Source of the DNA: Nitrospirota bacterium
GTDB taxonomy: Bacteria; Nitrospinota_A; UBA7883
Direction of reading: 5' to 3'
DNA length: 64,000 nt
Assembly: GCA_024275315.1 (NCBI GenBank)
Contig: JAJRZK010000017.1
Span: 1-64,000, forward strand
Part shown: in pieces, positions 36,516-45,683 of the stretch
How the letters are laid out: every line of letters begins with the position of its first letter
How positions within the stretch are numbered: the stretch's first letter is position 1
The notes under the pieces: generated by a model
The model's database searches: none
What the model was told of the DNA's origin: nothing
What the model saw: the letters and a program-made list of their open reading frames with translations, nothing else
Position numbers and translations under genes: made by a program

Positions 36516-37518
36516 CGCTTCCCCGGGCAAAGCATTGTCGACAGCCATCTTCGCGGTTGCGGGATTCGGAGTTGTATTGACAATCGTAACGGAGCTCAGC
36601 CACCACTTTCCCATTATCATGCAATTATGTGGTGGGGAAACCAGCGGATGCGCGGATGTGGCTCTGACCTCGTACTCGCGGATGTTCGGGGTGTCGGTCG
36701 CCTATTGGGGGTTGCTGAGTTATGTGGTTTTTATTTTCCTGATGATCTACAAACCCTCTTTGGCCCTGCCTCTCGCGGCGGCCCTGGTGGGGGCGGAGTT
36801 TTATTTTCTTTGGGTGATGTCGTCTGTGATAAAAATATATTGCACGCTTTGCCTCATCCAGTTTTGCACTGTGATGGTCCTGTTTCCGTTGACTGCCTTT
36901 TGGGCGTGGCGTAAAGGCGATTATTTCCTTCCTGGCAGGCTTTGGTCCACTCCCGTTATAGCGTTGCTGGTTTTTTCTGCGCTGGTGATTCCCGCCCGAT
37001 CCCGGATCGAGGCTACACCGCTGGGCACAGAGGGGCTCGTCACCTATGCCGGCAAACGGGACTCGCACATAAAGGTGGAGCTTTTCTCCGATTACCAGTG
37101 TGGACATTGCCGTCATATGGAGCCCGAGATAGACAAGCTGATCGAGAACCATCCTGATATATTGCTGATCTTCCGCGATGTAATTCTGCCTTCACACAAG
37201 ATTTCCCCGGTCGCCGCTTCGTACGCCAACGCCATTGCCTTCACGAAGGGTCCCGAGGAATTCGTAAAAATCAGGACGGAAATGTACAAAAACCAGGACA
37301 AGCTTTATGACTATCTAAAGGACCATCTGGACAAGGTGGAGTTCACCGATGAGCTGAAAAAGAAACTCCGGGCCAAGGTCAAGGCGGATATGGCAAGAGC
37401 GAAATCCCTGGGAATTTACCAAACCCCATCCATGGTAATTTACAGGGATAACAAAATCGTGCAGAAAATTTCCGGCTATAGAAAATATGAAAAATTCTCC
37501 CGATTCCTGAAGCCTTGA
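36502..37518 (+). CDS. VKOR-DsbA fusion, disulfide-bond formation protein
   Basis: This 338-residue protein fuses a VKOR membrane domain (1-155) to a DsbA-like thioredoxin domain (about 185-338). VKOR shows the loop cysteines C43 and C50 (LCGGETSGC) and the quinone-reactive CTLC (114-117). The Trx domain has FSDYQCGHC (C200/C203) and the cis-Pro in YQTPSMV. Such fusions oxidise periplasmic thiols and pass electrons to quinone, replacing DsbB plus DsbA. The organism makes menaquinone (mqn genes at 41.5 kb), a fitting acceptor. It overlaps the PRC gene upstream and uvrD downstream (4 nt). Confidence 0.93.
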   Translation: MTSSSASPGKALSTAIFAVAGFGVVLTIVTELSHHFPIIMQLCGGETSGCADVALTSYSRMFGVSVAYWGLLSYVVFIFLMIYKPSLALPLAAALVGAEFYFLWVMSSVIKIYCTLCLIQFCTVMVLFPLTAFWAWRKGDYFLPGRLWSTPVIALLVFSALVIPARSRIEATPLGTEGLVTYAGKRDSHIKVELFSDYQCGHCRHMEPEIDKLIENHPDILLIFRDVILPSHKISPVAASYANAIAFTKGPEEFVKIRTEMYKNQDKLYDYLKDHLDKVEFTDELKKKLRAKVKADMARAKSLGIYQTPSMVIYRDNKIVQKISGYRKYEKFSRFLKP

Positions 37519-39812
37519 GTTCCACCGCAAACCACCCCGACCCTGCCAGCATGGACCACTCTTTCCACCAATCGGCGGCCGATACAACTCTGGACCAGAA
37601 GAGATTGGCTCGTGAACTTAACGACCGTCAGCTTGAGGCGGTAGAAACACTCGACGGCCCGCTGTTGATCCTGGCCGGCGCGGGGTCCGGCAAAACAAGA
37701 GTCATCACCTACCGAATCGCCCGGCTGGTAAGCTCCGGAGTCAGCCCATATAACATTATCGCGCTCACTTTCACAAACAAGGCCGCCGCCGAAATGAAAA
37801 GCAGGACCATGTCGCTGTTGAACAGGGGTGGTATGGAACTGTGGATTTCAACATTTCATTCGGCTTGCCTGAGAATTTTAAGAACCAACGCGGACCGAAT
37901 CAGCTATCCGAAAGATTTTACCGTTCACGACGCGACAGACCAGGCCCGGCTCATCAAGGAGTGTTTAAAGGAGCTTGGCATACCGGAAAAGCTCTTCCCG
38001 GCCCGGCAGACAGCTTCGATGATCTCCAAATTCAAGAACAAGATGATGGGTCCCGAAGAGGCGGAAAAGGAGCTGTCCCACGGGCGGCACAGGGAGTTTT
38101 TGGAGACTTTCCATCTTTATGAAAAAAAACTGCGCCAGTCGCGCAGCATGGATTTTGACGATCTGCTGGGAAAAACCGTCGAGTTGCTATCGAAAGATGA
38201 GCAGGTGCGGAAGCGGTACCGCGCCAGGTTTTCTCATGTGATGGTGGACGAGTTCCAGGACACCAACGTAGTCCAGTATCGTCTCGTGCGAATCCTTGTC
38301 GGCGACGGAAAAAACATCTGTGTTGTCGGTGATGACGACCAGTCGATCTACCAGTGGAGGGGAGCGCATATCGGAAACATACTCAACTTCGAAAAGGATT
38401 TTCCAGAGGCGAAAATCATTTTACTGGAACAGAACTATAGATCTACCGGCAACATTCTCTCCGCGGCCGGGGCGGTGGTGTCTCGAAATCCAAACCGGAA
38501 GGAAAAGCGGCTGTGGACCCGAAACGACGATGGAGACAAGATAGTCCTGTATACCGCCGCGGAGGAAATGGATGAAGCCATGTTCGTGGCCGACACAATC
38601 AAAGAACATGTCAGAAAAGGTGGCGGGCTTGACGACGTGGCGATTTTTTACCGCACAAACTCCCAGTCACGGGTAATAGAAGACACCCTGCGGAGGGAGG
38701 GGTTCGCCTACCAGGTGTTCGGTGGGCTGAAGTTTTATGACAGAAAAGAGGTAAAAGACCTGCTGGCGTATTTCAGGGCAGCCATCAATCCACTGGACTT
38801 TATAAGTCTCAAGAGGATCATCAACACCCCGCCCAGGGGGATCGGACAGACGACCGTCGCCAAAATGGAAACCGCCGCCCGTGTGAACGGGACTTCGCTT
38901 GGCGCAACGCTGGACGATATCGGATCCATCGAAGGACTCAACGCGGGGACCGTGGCGAAGCTTGAAACATTTCGGGAGGCGCTGTCGAAAGTAAGAACCC
39001 TGGCGGCGACGGAAAGCGTGCCGGAAGCGTTATCCAGGGCTCTTGTGGAGACCGGCTATCTGAAATGGCTTGAAGAAGACAAGGCCAGCGAGTCGGTCTC
39101 GCGAATAGAAAACCTGAACGAGCTCGTTAACGCCGCCACCGATTTTTGCGAGCGGTCGGAGGATGTGTCTATGATCTCGTTTCTCGACCAGGCCGCCCTG
39201 ATCTCCGATTCGGACATGATCGACGAGGGTTCCGGCCCCGGGTCAGTAAAAATGATGACCGTACATATAAGCAAGGGGCTGGAGTTTCCCGTTGTGTTCG
39301 TAACAGGCCTTGAGGATAATCTTTTTCCGCACGCCAGATCAAAAGAAGACGAAAACCAGATGCAGGAGGAGCGAAGGCTCTTATACGTGGCCATGACACG
39401 CGCCCAAAAAAAGCTTTACCTCACACACACCATGACACGCAGGATTTTCGGTGTGTCACAGTCGAACATGCCATCCGGGTTTCTCGACGATCTGCCTCCG
39501 GAAATCATATCAACACAGATATCCGCAGGATCGTCGGTTGGCCATGGTGTAACCTACGCCCGGCGCCGCGCAGACGGCGGGTCGTTCGCCAACGCTACGC
39601 CGGCTCCGATTAAGCCATTCAAGCCCGCTCCATCCAAACGGTCGGTCGACGGTTGGGAGGTTGGCATGAAAGTTATCCATCCATCGTTTAAGGTGGGTGT
39701 CATCCGGGATATAGAGGGAAACGGGGACAAGAGCAAAATCACCGTTTATTTCCCAAAATTCGGATCGAAAAAACTGGTAAAAAAATATGCCAAACTCGAA
39801 AAGATCAACTGA
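37515..39812 (+). CDS. uvrD: UvrD/PcrA-type DNA helicase
   Basis: This 765-residue superfamily I 3'-5' helicase acts in repair and replication-fork processing. Motifs appear in order: Q-motif LNDRQLEAVE, I AGAGSGKT, Ia FTNKAAAEM, II VDEFQDTN, III GDDDQSIYQWRGA, IV QNYRST, V VHISKGLEFP and VI EERRLLYVAMTRAQ. The C-terminal end (MKVIHPSFKVGVIRDIEG...) is the PcrA-type tudor-like domain. The longest frame uses TTG at 37515, overlapping the VKOR stop; an ATG at 37551 is also possible. The family call is certain. Confidence 0.95.
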   Translation: MSSTANHPDPASMDHSFHQSAADTTLDQKRLARELNDRQLEAVETLDGPLLILAGAGSGKTRVITYRIARLVSSGVSPYNIIALTFTNKAAAEMKSRTMSLLNRGGMELWISTFHSACLRILRTNADRISYPKDFTVHDATDQARLIKECLKELGIPEKLFPARQTASMISKFKNKMMGPEEAEKELSHGRHREFLETFHLYEKKLRQSRSMDFDDLLGKTVELLSKDEQVRKRYRARFSHVMVDEFQDTNVVQYRLVRILVGDGKNICVVGDDDQSIYQWRGAHIGNILNFEKDFPEAKIILLEQNYRSTGNILSAAGAVVSRNPNRKEKRLWTRNDDGDKIVLYTAAEEMDEAMFVADTIKEHVRKGGGLDDVAIFYRTNSQSRVIEDTLRREGFAYQVFGGLKFYDRKEVKDLLAYFRAAINPLDFISLKRIINTPPRGIGQTTVAKMETAARVNGTSLGATLDDIGSIEGLNAGTVAKLETFREALSKVRTLAATESVPEALSRALVETGYLKWLEEDKASESVSRIENLNELVNAATDFCERSEDVSMISFLDQAALISDSDMIDEGSGPGSVKMMTVHISKGLEFPVVFVTGLEDNLFPHARSKEDENQMQEERRLLYVAMTRAQKKLYLTHTMTRRIFGVSQSNMPSGFLDDLPPEIISTQISAGSSVGHGVTYARRRADGGSFANATPAPIKPFKPAPSKRSVDGWEVGMKVIHPSFKVGVIRDIEGNGDKSKITVYFPKFGSKKLVKKYAKLEKIN

Positions 39813-39866
39813 CTGCAATCTGGCCGCACGCCGGTGTCGCAAGGCCCGGAAGGTCCACCGTCGATC

Positions 39867-40715
39867 ATGATTACGCATATTCTAAAGGATATAAAAATCC
39901 AGCACACCGTTTTTGCGCTTCCATTTGCTTTTATGAGCGCCTTTATGGCCGCAGGAGGATGGCCCGGTTTCCGGATTGTTTTCTGGATCACGCTTGGTAT
40001 GGTTTTCGCCAGATCCTCCGCCATGGCCTTCAACCGGCTGGTAGACGCCGGACTCGACAAGAACAACCCGCGCACAAAAAGCAGGGCCATCCCGGCGGGT
40101 CTTGCGACACGAATGGAATACGCGCTGTTCACGTTAGTCAGCGGCGCGGCTTTTGTCATGGTCTGCTGGATGATAAACGACCTTGCGTTCATTCTCTCCT
40201 TCCCTGCCCTTTTGATCATGTTTTTCTATTCGTTCACCAAAAGGTTTTCTCCATACTCCCACTTTTTCCTTGGACTGGCGCTGGCTCTCGCTCCTGTGGG
40301 GTCGTGGGTGGCGGTGCGCGAGGAGATAACGATCGTGCCTCTTGTCCTTGGCGGCGCGGTCATATTCTGGCTGGCCGGCCTGGACACTATATATTCATGC
40401 CAGGATGTCGATTTTGACAAGGATTGGGGGTTGAGGTCCATCCCGGTCCGTTTTGGTGTGGCAGGAGCGCTGAAGTTGGCCGCCGGATTTCATTGTGTGA
40501 TGGTGGGGCTGTTATTGCTTCTTTCATGGGTTGCGCCCGTGTCGTGGATTTACATTCTGGGAGTTGGTTTTGCCGCGATCATGCTGGCGTATGAGCACTC
40601 CTTAGTAAAACCGGACGACCTGACAAAAGTCAATGTGGCGTTTTTTAACGTAAACGGGATAATAAGCGTCGGTATCATGGGATTTACGATAATCGATGTG
40701 ATGACGCTATCCTGA
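39867..40715 (+). CDS. UbiA-family prenyltransferase, likely for menaquinone (MqnP-like)
   Basis: This 282-residue integral membrane prenyltransferase has about eight helices. The two Asp-rich metal sites are FNRLVDAGLDKNNPRTKSR and DTIYSCQDVDFDKD. The N-terminus IQHTVFALPFAFMSAF is typical of the UbiA clade found beside futalosine-pathway genes. It would attach the polyprenyl tail to the naphthoate ring. The ATG at 39867 gives the usual UbiA start; a GTG at 39834 would add 11 residues. It is followed by radC and then mqnE and mqnA, which supports the menaquinone role. 4-hydroxybenzoate as substrate is less likely here. Confidence 0.85.
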   Translation: MITHILKDIKIQHTVFALPFAFMSAFMAAGGWPGFRIVFWITLGMVFARSSAMAFNRLVDAGLDKNNPRTKSRAIPAGLATRMEYALFTLVSGAAFVMVCWMINDLAFILSFPALLIMFFYSFTKRFSPYSHFFLGLALALAPVGSWVAVREEITIVPLVLGGAVIFWLAGLDTIYSCQDVDFDKDWGLRSIPVRFGVAGALKLAAGFHCVMVGLLLLLSWVAPVSWIYILGVGFAAIMLAYEHSLVKPDDLTKVNVAFFNVNGIISVGIMGFTIIDVMTLS

Positions 40716-40752
40716 CAACCGCCGGAAAGAGGGCCAATAACAAGGAAACACC

Positions 40753-41472
40753 GTGAGAAACACAGACGGGCACAGAAGACGCCTTCGGGAAAAGTTCCTG
40801 GAGTTCGGACTGGGAAAATTCACGGACGACGAGATCGTGGAAATGCTCCTGACCCTCGCCACTCCCAGGAAAGACTGCAAACTGATGGCCCGTGAAGCGT
40901 TGAAACGGTTCGGCAACCTTGCCGGAGTGCTGGAGGCTTCTCCGGAGGAGCTTCAAAAAGTTGACGGAATCGGGCCCAGCAACGCTTTTGGCGTCCACCT
41001 GATCCACTCCATAGCGCGAAAATTTCTCCGGCAAAAAATCATCAGTGAAAACTACGTAAACTCCTTCGACGAGGCGCTGGATTATCTCACTCACGCCTTG
41101 CGCGAGCTCAGGCATGAAGTGTTCCACATACTTTTTCTTAATTCGCAGAACGCCATTTTGCACGAAGAGAGGGTTTCGTCAGGGACAACGACCCACGTCG
41201 TGTTATACCCTCGGCAGGTGCTGGAAACGGCTTTTGCCCACGCCGCGACAAACATGGTGCTGGCCCACAACCATCCCGGCGGATCCGCCCAGCCTTCGGA
41301 GCAGGACGTCAGGATGACCCGTCAGCTATATTTCGCCGCCCGGGGTGTGGAGCTTACGGTGCGCGAGCATATAATAATATCGGCGGATGGATATTATTCC
41401 TTCATGCGTGAAGGGGTGATAGCCAGCTTCGAAAAGGAGTACCAGAAACACCACAAGAAACTGTGGCGATAG
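40753..41472 (+). CDS. radC: RadC family protein
   Basis: This 239-residue protein has a helix-hairpin-helix region (LQKVDGIGPSNAFGVHLI) and a C-terminal MPN/JAMM domain with the metal motif LAHNHPGGSAQPSEQD. The name RadC comes from an early DNA-repair assignment that has since been withdrawn; the true activity remains unclear. The start is GTG with AAGGAA 6 nt upstream. It sits between the prenyltransferase and mqnE and probably shares their transcript. Confidence 0.93.
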   Translation: MRNTDGHRRRLREKFLEFGLGKFTDDEIVEMLLTLATPRKDCKLMAREALKRFGNLAGVLEASPEELQKVDGIGPSNAFGVHLIHSIARKFLRQKIISENYVNSFDEALDYLTHALRELRHEVFHILFLNSQNAILHEERVSSGTTTHVVLYPRQVLETAFAHAATNMVLAHNHPGGSAQPSEQDVRMTRQLYFAARGVELTVREHIIISADGYYSFMREGVIASFEKEYQKHHKKLWR

Positions 41473-41526
41473 CGATAGTGGAAGGGTAGAATCAATGGTA
41501 ATCATAAACCAAGGTCGAAAACAGCC

Positions 41527-42615
41527 ATGATAACAGTCGCCGATCCCGCGTTGCGGGCCATAGCCGAAAAGGTGGAGACGGGTGAGCGTCTCTCGTTCGA
41601 CGACGGTCTTGCGCTGGATTCGACAAAAGACGTTTTGGGGCTTGGACGCCTGGCCAATGTCGTGCGAGAGAGAATAAACGGCGACAACGCGTTTTATATA
41701 TCCAACAGGCATATCAACCATACGAATGTATGCGTAAACTCTTGCAGGTTCTGCGCGTTTTCCCGGAAGGGAAAAGACCCCGGAGCCTATACTATGGACA
41801 TTGAAGGAGTCCTAAAAGAGGCGCACAAATATGACGGTGAACGATATTCCGAGTTCCATATCGTAGGCGGGCTCCATCCGGATTTGCCATACAAATATTA
41901 CCTGGAAATGATCAGGCGGCTCGCTTTCGAGTTCGGGCATATTCATCTTCAGGCGTTCACCGCCGTGGAGATAGCCTATTTCGCCCAGATCTCCGGCAAG
42001 ACACTCCACGACGTTTTGACGGAACTAAAGGAGGCGGGGCTGGGTTCGTTGCCCGGCGGAGGAGCGGAAATTTTCGCCGAGCGGATAAGGAAAAAAATCT
42101 GTCCTGAAAAAATCGACGCGGACACCTGGCTTGCGACCCACAAGACAGCCCACGAAGTGGGGCTTCGAACCAACGCCACCATGTTATACGGTCACATAGA
42201 ATCGGCGGAAGACAGGGTCGACCACCTGATCCGTCTGCGCAAACTACAGGATGAAACCGGCGGGTTTCTGACCTTTATCCCGCTTGCGTTTCATCCCGGC
42301 AACACAGGCTTCAGCAGGCTTCCCCGCACCAGCGGCCAGATGGACCTGCGTATGATCGCCATGTCCAGGCTCATGCTGGACAATTTCCCCCACATCAAGG
42401 CGTTCTGGATAATGATCGGCCCAAAACTGGCCCAGATATCCCTGTCCTTCGGAGCCGATGACATGGATGGAACAGTGGTGGAGGAAAAAATCACGCACGC
42501 CGCCGGCGCCGGGACGGACCAGGCGATAACCAAAATATCGCTTAAGCGGATGATTACCGAAGCGGGCCGCATACCTGTGGAACGCGACACCATTTATAAC
42601 GTAGTCAGCGCATAA
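41527..42615 (+). CDS. mqnE: aminofutalosine synthase (radical SAM)
   Basis: MqnE joins 3-[(1-carboxyvinyl)oxy]benzoate to S-adenosylmethionine to make aminofutalosine in the alternative menaquinone pathway. The 362-residue radical SAM enzyme has the cluster motif C-x3-C-x2-C at C69, C73 and C76 (TNVCVNSCRFCAF). The segment TFIPLAFHPGNT and the end FGADDMDGTVVEEKITHAAGA match MqnE. The sister enzyme MqnC usually has a different segment at the first of these. mqnA follows after 3 nt. Confidence 0.9.
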   Translation: MITVADPALRAIAEKVETGERLSFDDGLALDSTKDVLGLGRLANVVRERINGDNAFYISNRHINHTNVCVNSCRFCAFSRKGKDPGAYTMDIEGVLKEAHKYDGERYSEFHIVGGLHPDLPYKYYLEMIRRLAFEFGHIHLQAFTAVEIAYFAQISGKTLHDVLTELKEAGLGSLPGGGAEIFAERIRKKICPEKIDADTWLATHKTAHEVGLRTNATMLYGHIESAEDRVDHLIRLRKLQDETGGFLTFIPLAFHPGNTGFSRLPRTSGQMDLRMIAMSRLMLDNFPHIKAFWIMIGPKLAQISLSFGADDMDGTVVEEKITHAAGAGTDQAITKISLKRMITEAGRIPVERDTIYNVVSA

Positions 42616-42618
42616 CAC

Positions 42619-43440
42619 GTGGAAATGTCTGCCAAACCACGAGTCGGATTTCACGACTTTTTGAACTCCCGCCCGTTGCTCCACCCGTTCCTTCGCGGCC
42701 TGGTGGAGGCTCCTTTCGAAATGGTGATTGACACACCTTCAGCTTTGGCGGAGCGTTTTGGCGCGGGGGACCTGGATATTGCTCTGATCCCTTCCATAGA
42801 ATACGGGCGAATACCAGACGCGCTGATCGCGCCGGTGGTCTGCATCGCGTCGCTGGGCAAGGTGGAGACAGTGCTTCTTTTTTCAGAAATGGGACTCGAG
42901 GATATCAGGTCGGTCGCCGTCGATCCCAAGTCGAAGACTTCAGTGGCGATGCTTCAGATACTATTCAGAAAAACGCTTGGCATAGACCCGCAGATGACAC
43001 ATGGAGGCGAGGACCCGGAGGATATGCTCGACTCCGCCGACGCGGGGCTGGTTATAGGTGACCGGGCGTTTACCGTGGACAGAAAAAAGTACGTTGTCCA
43101 TGACTTAGGAGAGCTCTGGTACAAATATTCCGGCAGACCGTTTGTGCACGCCGTGCTGTGCGTAAGGGAGGGCAAACGGTGGGACGCGGCGCTCGAGGCG
43201 ATAGCCGAGGCCAAACTGGTCGGGTTACGGCATCGAAGACTGATCGCCAAGCGGGAGACGAACTCCCCTAACGAAGCTGATAAGCTCTACGACTACCTGA
43301 CGAGCAGGATTTTTTACGATCTGGGGGAATACGAGATCGAAGGCCTCCAGCATTTTCTTCAAATCGCAAAATCCATGGGGCTGGCCGGCAGAGACGATCT
43401 CAAGTTCTATCGACAGTCGACGCCGGACCTTCGCGGATAA
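42619..43440 (+). CDS. mqnA: chorismate dehydratase
   Basis: MqnA removes water from chorismate to give 3-[(1-carboxyvinyl)oxy]benzoate, the first step of the futalosine route. The 273-residue product has the family start VGFHDFLNSRPLLHPFL, the periplasmic-binding-protein-like core (DIALIPSIEYGRI, DPKSKTSVAMLQILF) and LVIGDRAF. It starts at GTG 42619 or ATG 42625. Together with mqnE and the UbiA-like gene it gives three of the pathway enzymes; mqnB, mqnC and mqnD are not in the window. Confidence 0.9.
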   Translation: MEMSAKPRVGFHDFLNSRPLLHPFLRGLVEAPFEMVIDTPSALAERFGAGDLDIALIPSIEYGRIPDALIAPVVCIASLGKVETVLLFSEMGLEDIRSVAVDPKSKTSVAMLQILFRKTLGIDPQMTHGGEDPEDMLDSADAGLVIGDRAFTVDRKKYVVHDLGELWYKYSGRPFVHAVLCVREGKRWDAALEAIAEAKLVGLRHRRLIAKRETNSPNEADKLYDYLTSRIFYDLGEYEIEGLQHFLQIAKSMGLAGRDDLKFYRQSTPDLRG

Positions 43441-43568
43441 TTCGGGAACATCGGCCTTCGACCAGGAGGTTTTGATATCATTGACAACCGCCCAAGCTAT
43501 CCAGCATCATGTAGCACTTACTGTTGTAAGTTGTAACTGGTGACTATTAAGTTTCGGACCATAGACAG

Positions 43569-44831
43569 ATGCATCATTTTGAATACAGGAACGGAGAATA
43601 TTGCTGCGAAGAGGTCCCCCTGTCCAGGATCGCCGAAGAGGTGGGAACACCATTTTATTGCTACAGCCACGCCACGCTGTTGCGTCATTTTACCGTGTTT
43701 GACGAGGCGTTCGGCGCCATACCCCATATTATCTGCTTTGCCGTCAAGGCCAACTCCAGCCTGGCGGTGTTGCGTATTTTTTCCAAGGCGGGAGGCGGAG
43801 CGGACGTTGTGTCCGGGGGTGAGCTTTACCGGGCGCTAAAGGCGGGCATCCCTCCTGAAAAAATTGTCTACGCAGGTGTCGGCAAGACCCGAAACGAGAT
43901 CAGACAGGCCCTTGAGGCCGGTATACTGATGTTCAACGTGGAGTCGTCACAGGAGTTGATAGCCATAGACTCCGTCGCGGGAGAAATGGGTGTCAAAGCT
44001 CCGGTGGCGTTGCGGGTCAATCCGGATGTGGACCCGCAGACACATCCATATATATCCACGGGGCTGAAGGAAAACAAGTTCGGCATGAGTTACAACACGG
44101 TACTGAAGGAATATCACCACGCCGTCAGGTTTGACAATATAGACGTTATAGGTGTCCACAAGCACATCGGATCGCAAATAACGCTGATTTCCCCTTTTGT
44201 CGACGCGCTGGAAAAAACCCTTGATCTTGTCAGGCAACTGAGGTCGGAGGGGATAGACATAAAGTACATCGACATGGGAGGAGGCCTGGGCATAACATAC
44301 AAAGACGAGGCGCCGCCCCATCCCAAAGAGTTGGCCCAAAGCATCGCGCCGATGCTGGCCGAGACGGGGTGCACCATCATCTTCGAGCCTGGCAGGGTGA
44401 TTGTAGGCAACGCCGGAGCGTTGATCAGCCGTGTTCTTTATACAAAGGTGAACGAGGAAAAGACTTTTCTCATAGTCGATGCGGCGATGAACGACCTGGC
44501 CAGGCCGAGCCTGTACGGCAGTTACCAGCATATCGTCCCTGTCGAGGAGGATGCGGTGTCAAGGAAAAAGGTTTCCGCCGATGTTGTCGGTCCCATCTGC
44601 GAATCGGGCGACTTTTTGGCGAAAGACCGTGTGATGCCGGAGCTTAGGAGAGGGGAGCTGATAGCGGTAATGAGCGCTGGCGCTTACGGGTTTACCATGT
44701 CGTCCAACTACAATTCCCGCCCCAGGGTCCCGGAAGTGCTGGTCAAAGGCTCCGACTATGACATAATCCGCGAGCGGGAGACGTATGAGGACCTGATAAA
44801 GGGTGAACGTCTGCCCTCTTATCTCGCCTAG
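43569..44831 (+). CDS. lysA: diaminopimelate decarboxylase
   Basis: LysA makes L-lysine from meso-diaminopimelate, the last step of lysine synthesis. The 420-residue PLP enzyme has the Schiff-base Lys60 in CFAVKANSS and the HKHIGSQI motif. The glycine-rich phosphate-binding GGGLGITY and the dimer-interface Cys loop GPICESGDFLAKDR are also present. It starts the cluster lysA-dapF-dapA-dapB, with dapF 4 nt away. There is a 128-nt gap before it without a clear gene. Confidence 0.96.
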   Translation: MHHFEYRNGEYCCEEVPLSRIAEEVGTPFYCYSHATLLRHFTVFDEAFGAIPHIICFAVKANSSLAVLRIFSKAGGGADVVSGGELYRALKAGIPPEKIVYAGVGKTRNEIRQALEAGILMFNVESSQELIAIDSVAGEMGVKAPVALRVNPDVDPQTHPYISTGLKENKFGMSYNTVLKEYHHAVRFDNIDVIGVHKHIGSQITLISPFVDALEKTLDLVRQLRSEGIDIKYIDMGGGLGITYKDEAPPHPKELAQSIAPMLAETGCTIIFEPGRVIVGNAGALISRVLYTKVNEEKTFLIVDAAMNDLARPSLYGSYQHIVPVEEDAVSRKKVSADVVGPICESGDFLAKDRVMPELRRGELIAVMSAGAYGFTMSSNYNSRPRVPEVLVKGSDYDIIRERETYEDLIKGERLPSYLA

Positions 44832-44835
44832 GAAA

Positions 44836-45669
44836 ATGGGACAAATAGAATTTACGAAAATGCACGGGCTGGGCAACGATTTCGTGGTGATCGACCGCCG
44901 CAAAAAAAGGACGCCCGGTTTGCGGAAAAAAGCCGCCGCCATTTGCCACAGGCGTTTTGGGGTGGGTTGCGACCAGATAATTGTCATCGATCCATCACGC
45001 AAGGCGGACTACCGGATGAGGATTTATAACGCAGACGGATCGGAAGTGGAGATGTGCGGCAATGGCGTACGTTGCTTTGCAAAATACCTCTGGGACAGGA
45101 AGGACCGTGTAATACGCAGGAAAAGAGAGATAGAGGTCGAAACCCTCGCCGGGATTATTCGCCCAAGAATTGTCGAGGATGGCCTTGTGGAGGTGGACAT
45201 GGGCGAACCTGTGCTGGACGGAGAGTCGGTTCCCACCACGATCAGGGGGAAAGTCATCGACAGGGCGTTGCGGGTTGGCGGAAAATCGTACCGAATCACG
45301 GCTGTGTCCATGGGCAACCCCCATTGCGTGATTTTTGTCGACGACGTGGACAAGGTGGACCTGTGGAAAGAAGGTCCCGCGCTGGAGACTCACAAGGTGT
45401 TTCCAAATCGCGCCAATGTGGGGTTCGTCCAGCCGCTTTCCAGAAGCAGGATTAAAACACGCGTTTGGGAGCGTGGTTCCGGAGCCACGCTTGCTTGCGG
45501 CACAGGGGCCTGCGCCGCCGCGGTGGCTTGCGTCCTGAACGGGAAAACTGGGCGCTCTGTCCGGGTGGATTTACCGGGCGGGACATTGCGTATAAAATGG
45601 GACAAGTCGAACCGGGTCCTCATGACCGGCCCGGCTACGGAGGTCTTTTCCGGCCAAATGAAAATATAA
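44836..45669 (+). CDS. dapF: diaminopimelate epimerase
   Basis: DapF converts LL- to meso-diaminopimelate, which supplies both lysine and peptidoglycan. The 277-residue product has both catalytic Cys motifs, EMCGNGVRCF and LACGTGACAAAVA, and the FTKMHGLGNDFVVID start. The ATG at 44836 is 4 nt after lysA. A longer frame within lysA is not needed because the family starts at MxxIxFTKMHG. Confidence 0.97.
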   Translation: MGQIEFTKMHGLGNDFVVIDRRKKRTPGLRKKAAAICHRRFGVGCDQIIVIDPSRKADYRMRIYNADGSEVEMCGNGVRCFAKYLWDRKDRVIRRKREIEVETLAGIIRPRIVEDGLVEVDMGEPVLDGESVPTTIRGKVIDRALRVGGKSYRITAVSMGNPHCVIFVDDVDKVDLWKEGPALETHKVFPNRANVGFVQPLSRSRIKTRVWERGSGATLACGTGACAAAVACVLNGKTGRSVRVDLPGGTLRIKWDKSNRVLMTGPATEVFSGQMKI

Positions 45670-45683
45670 CCGCGGAGACGTAA

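Noticed and set aside
40226-40441. Other short frames on the opposite strand of long genes across the window
   Set aside because: They mirror the codon pattern of the real genes, lack ribosome-binding sites and match no family.
41527-42615. MqnC (dehypoxanthine futalosine cyclase) instead of MqnE
   Set aside because: The LAFHPGNT segment and the FGADDMDGTVVEEKI end match MqnE, and mqnA is adjacent.
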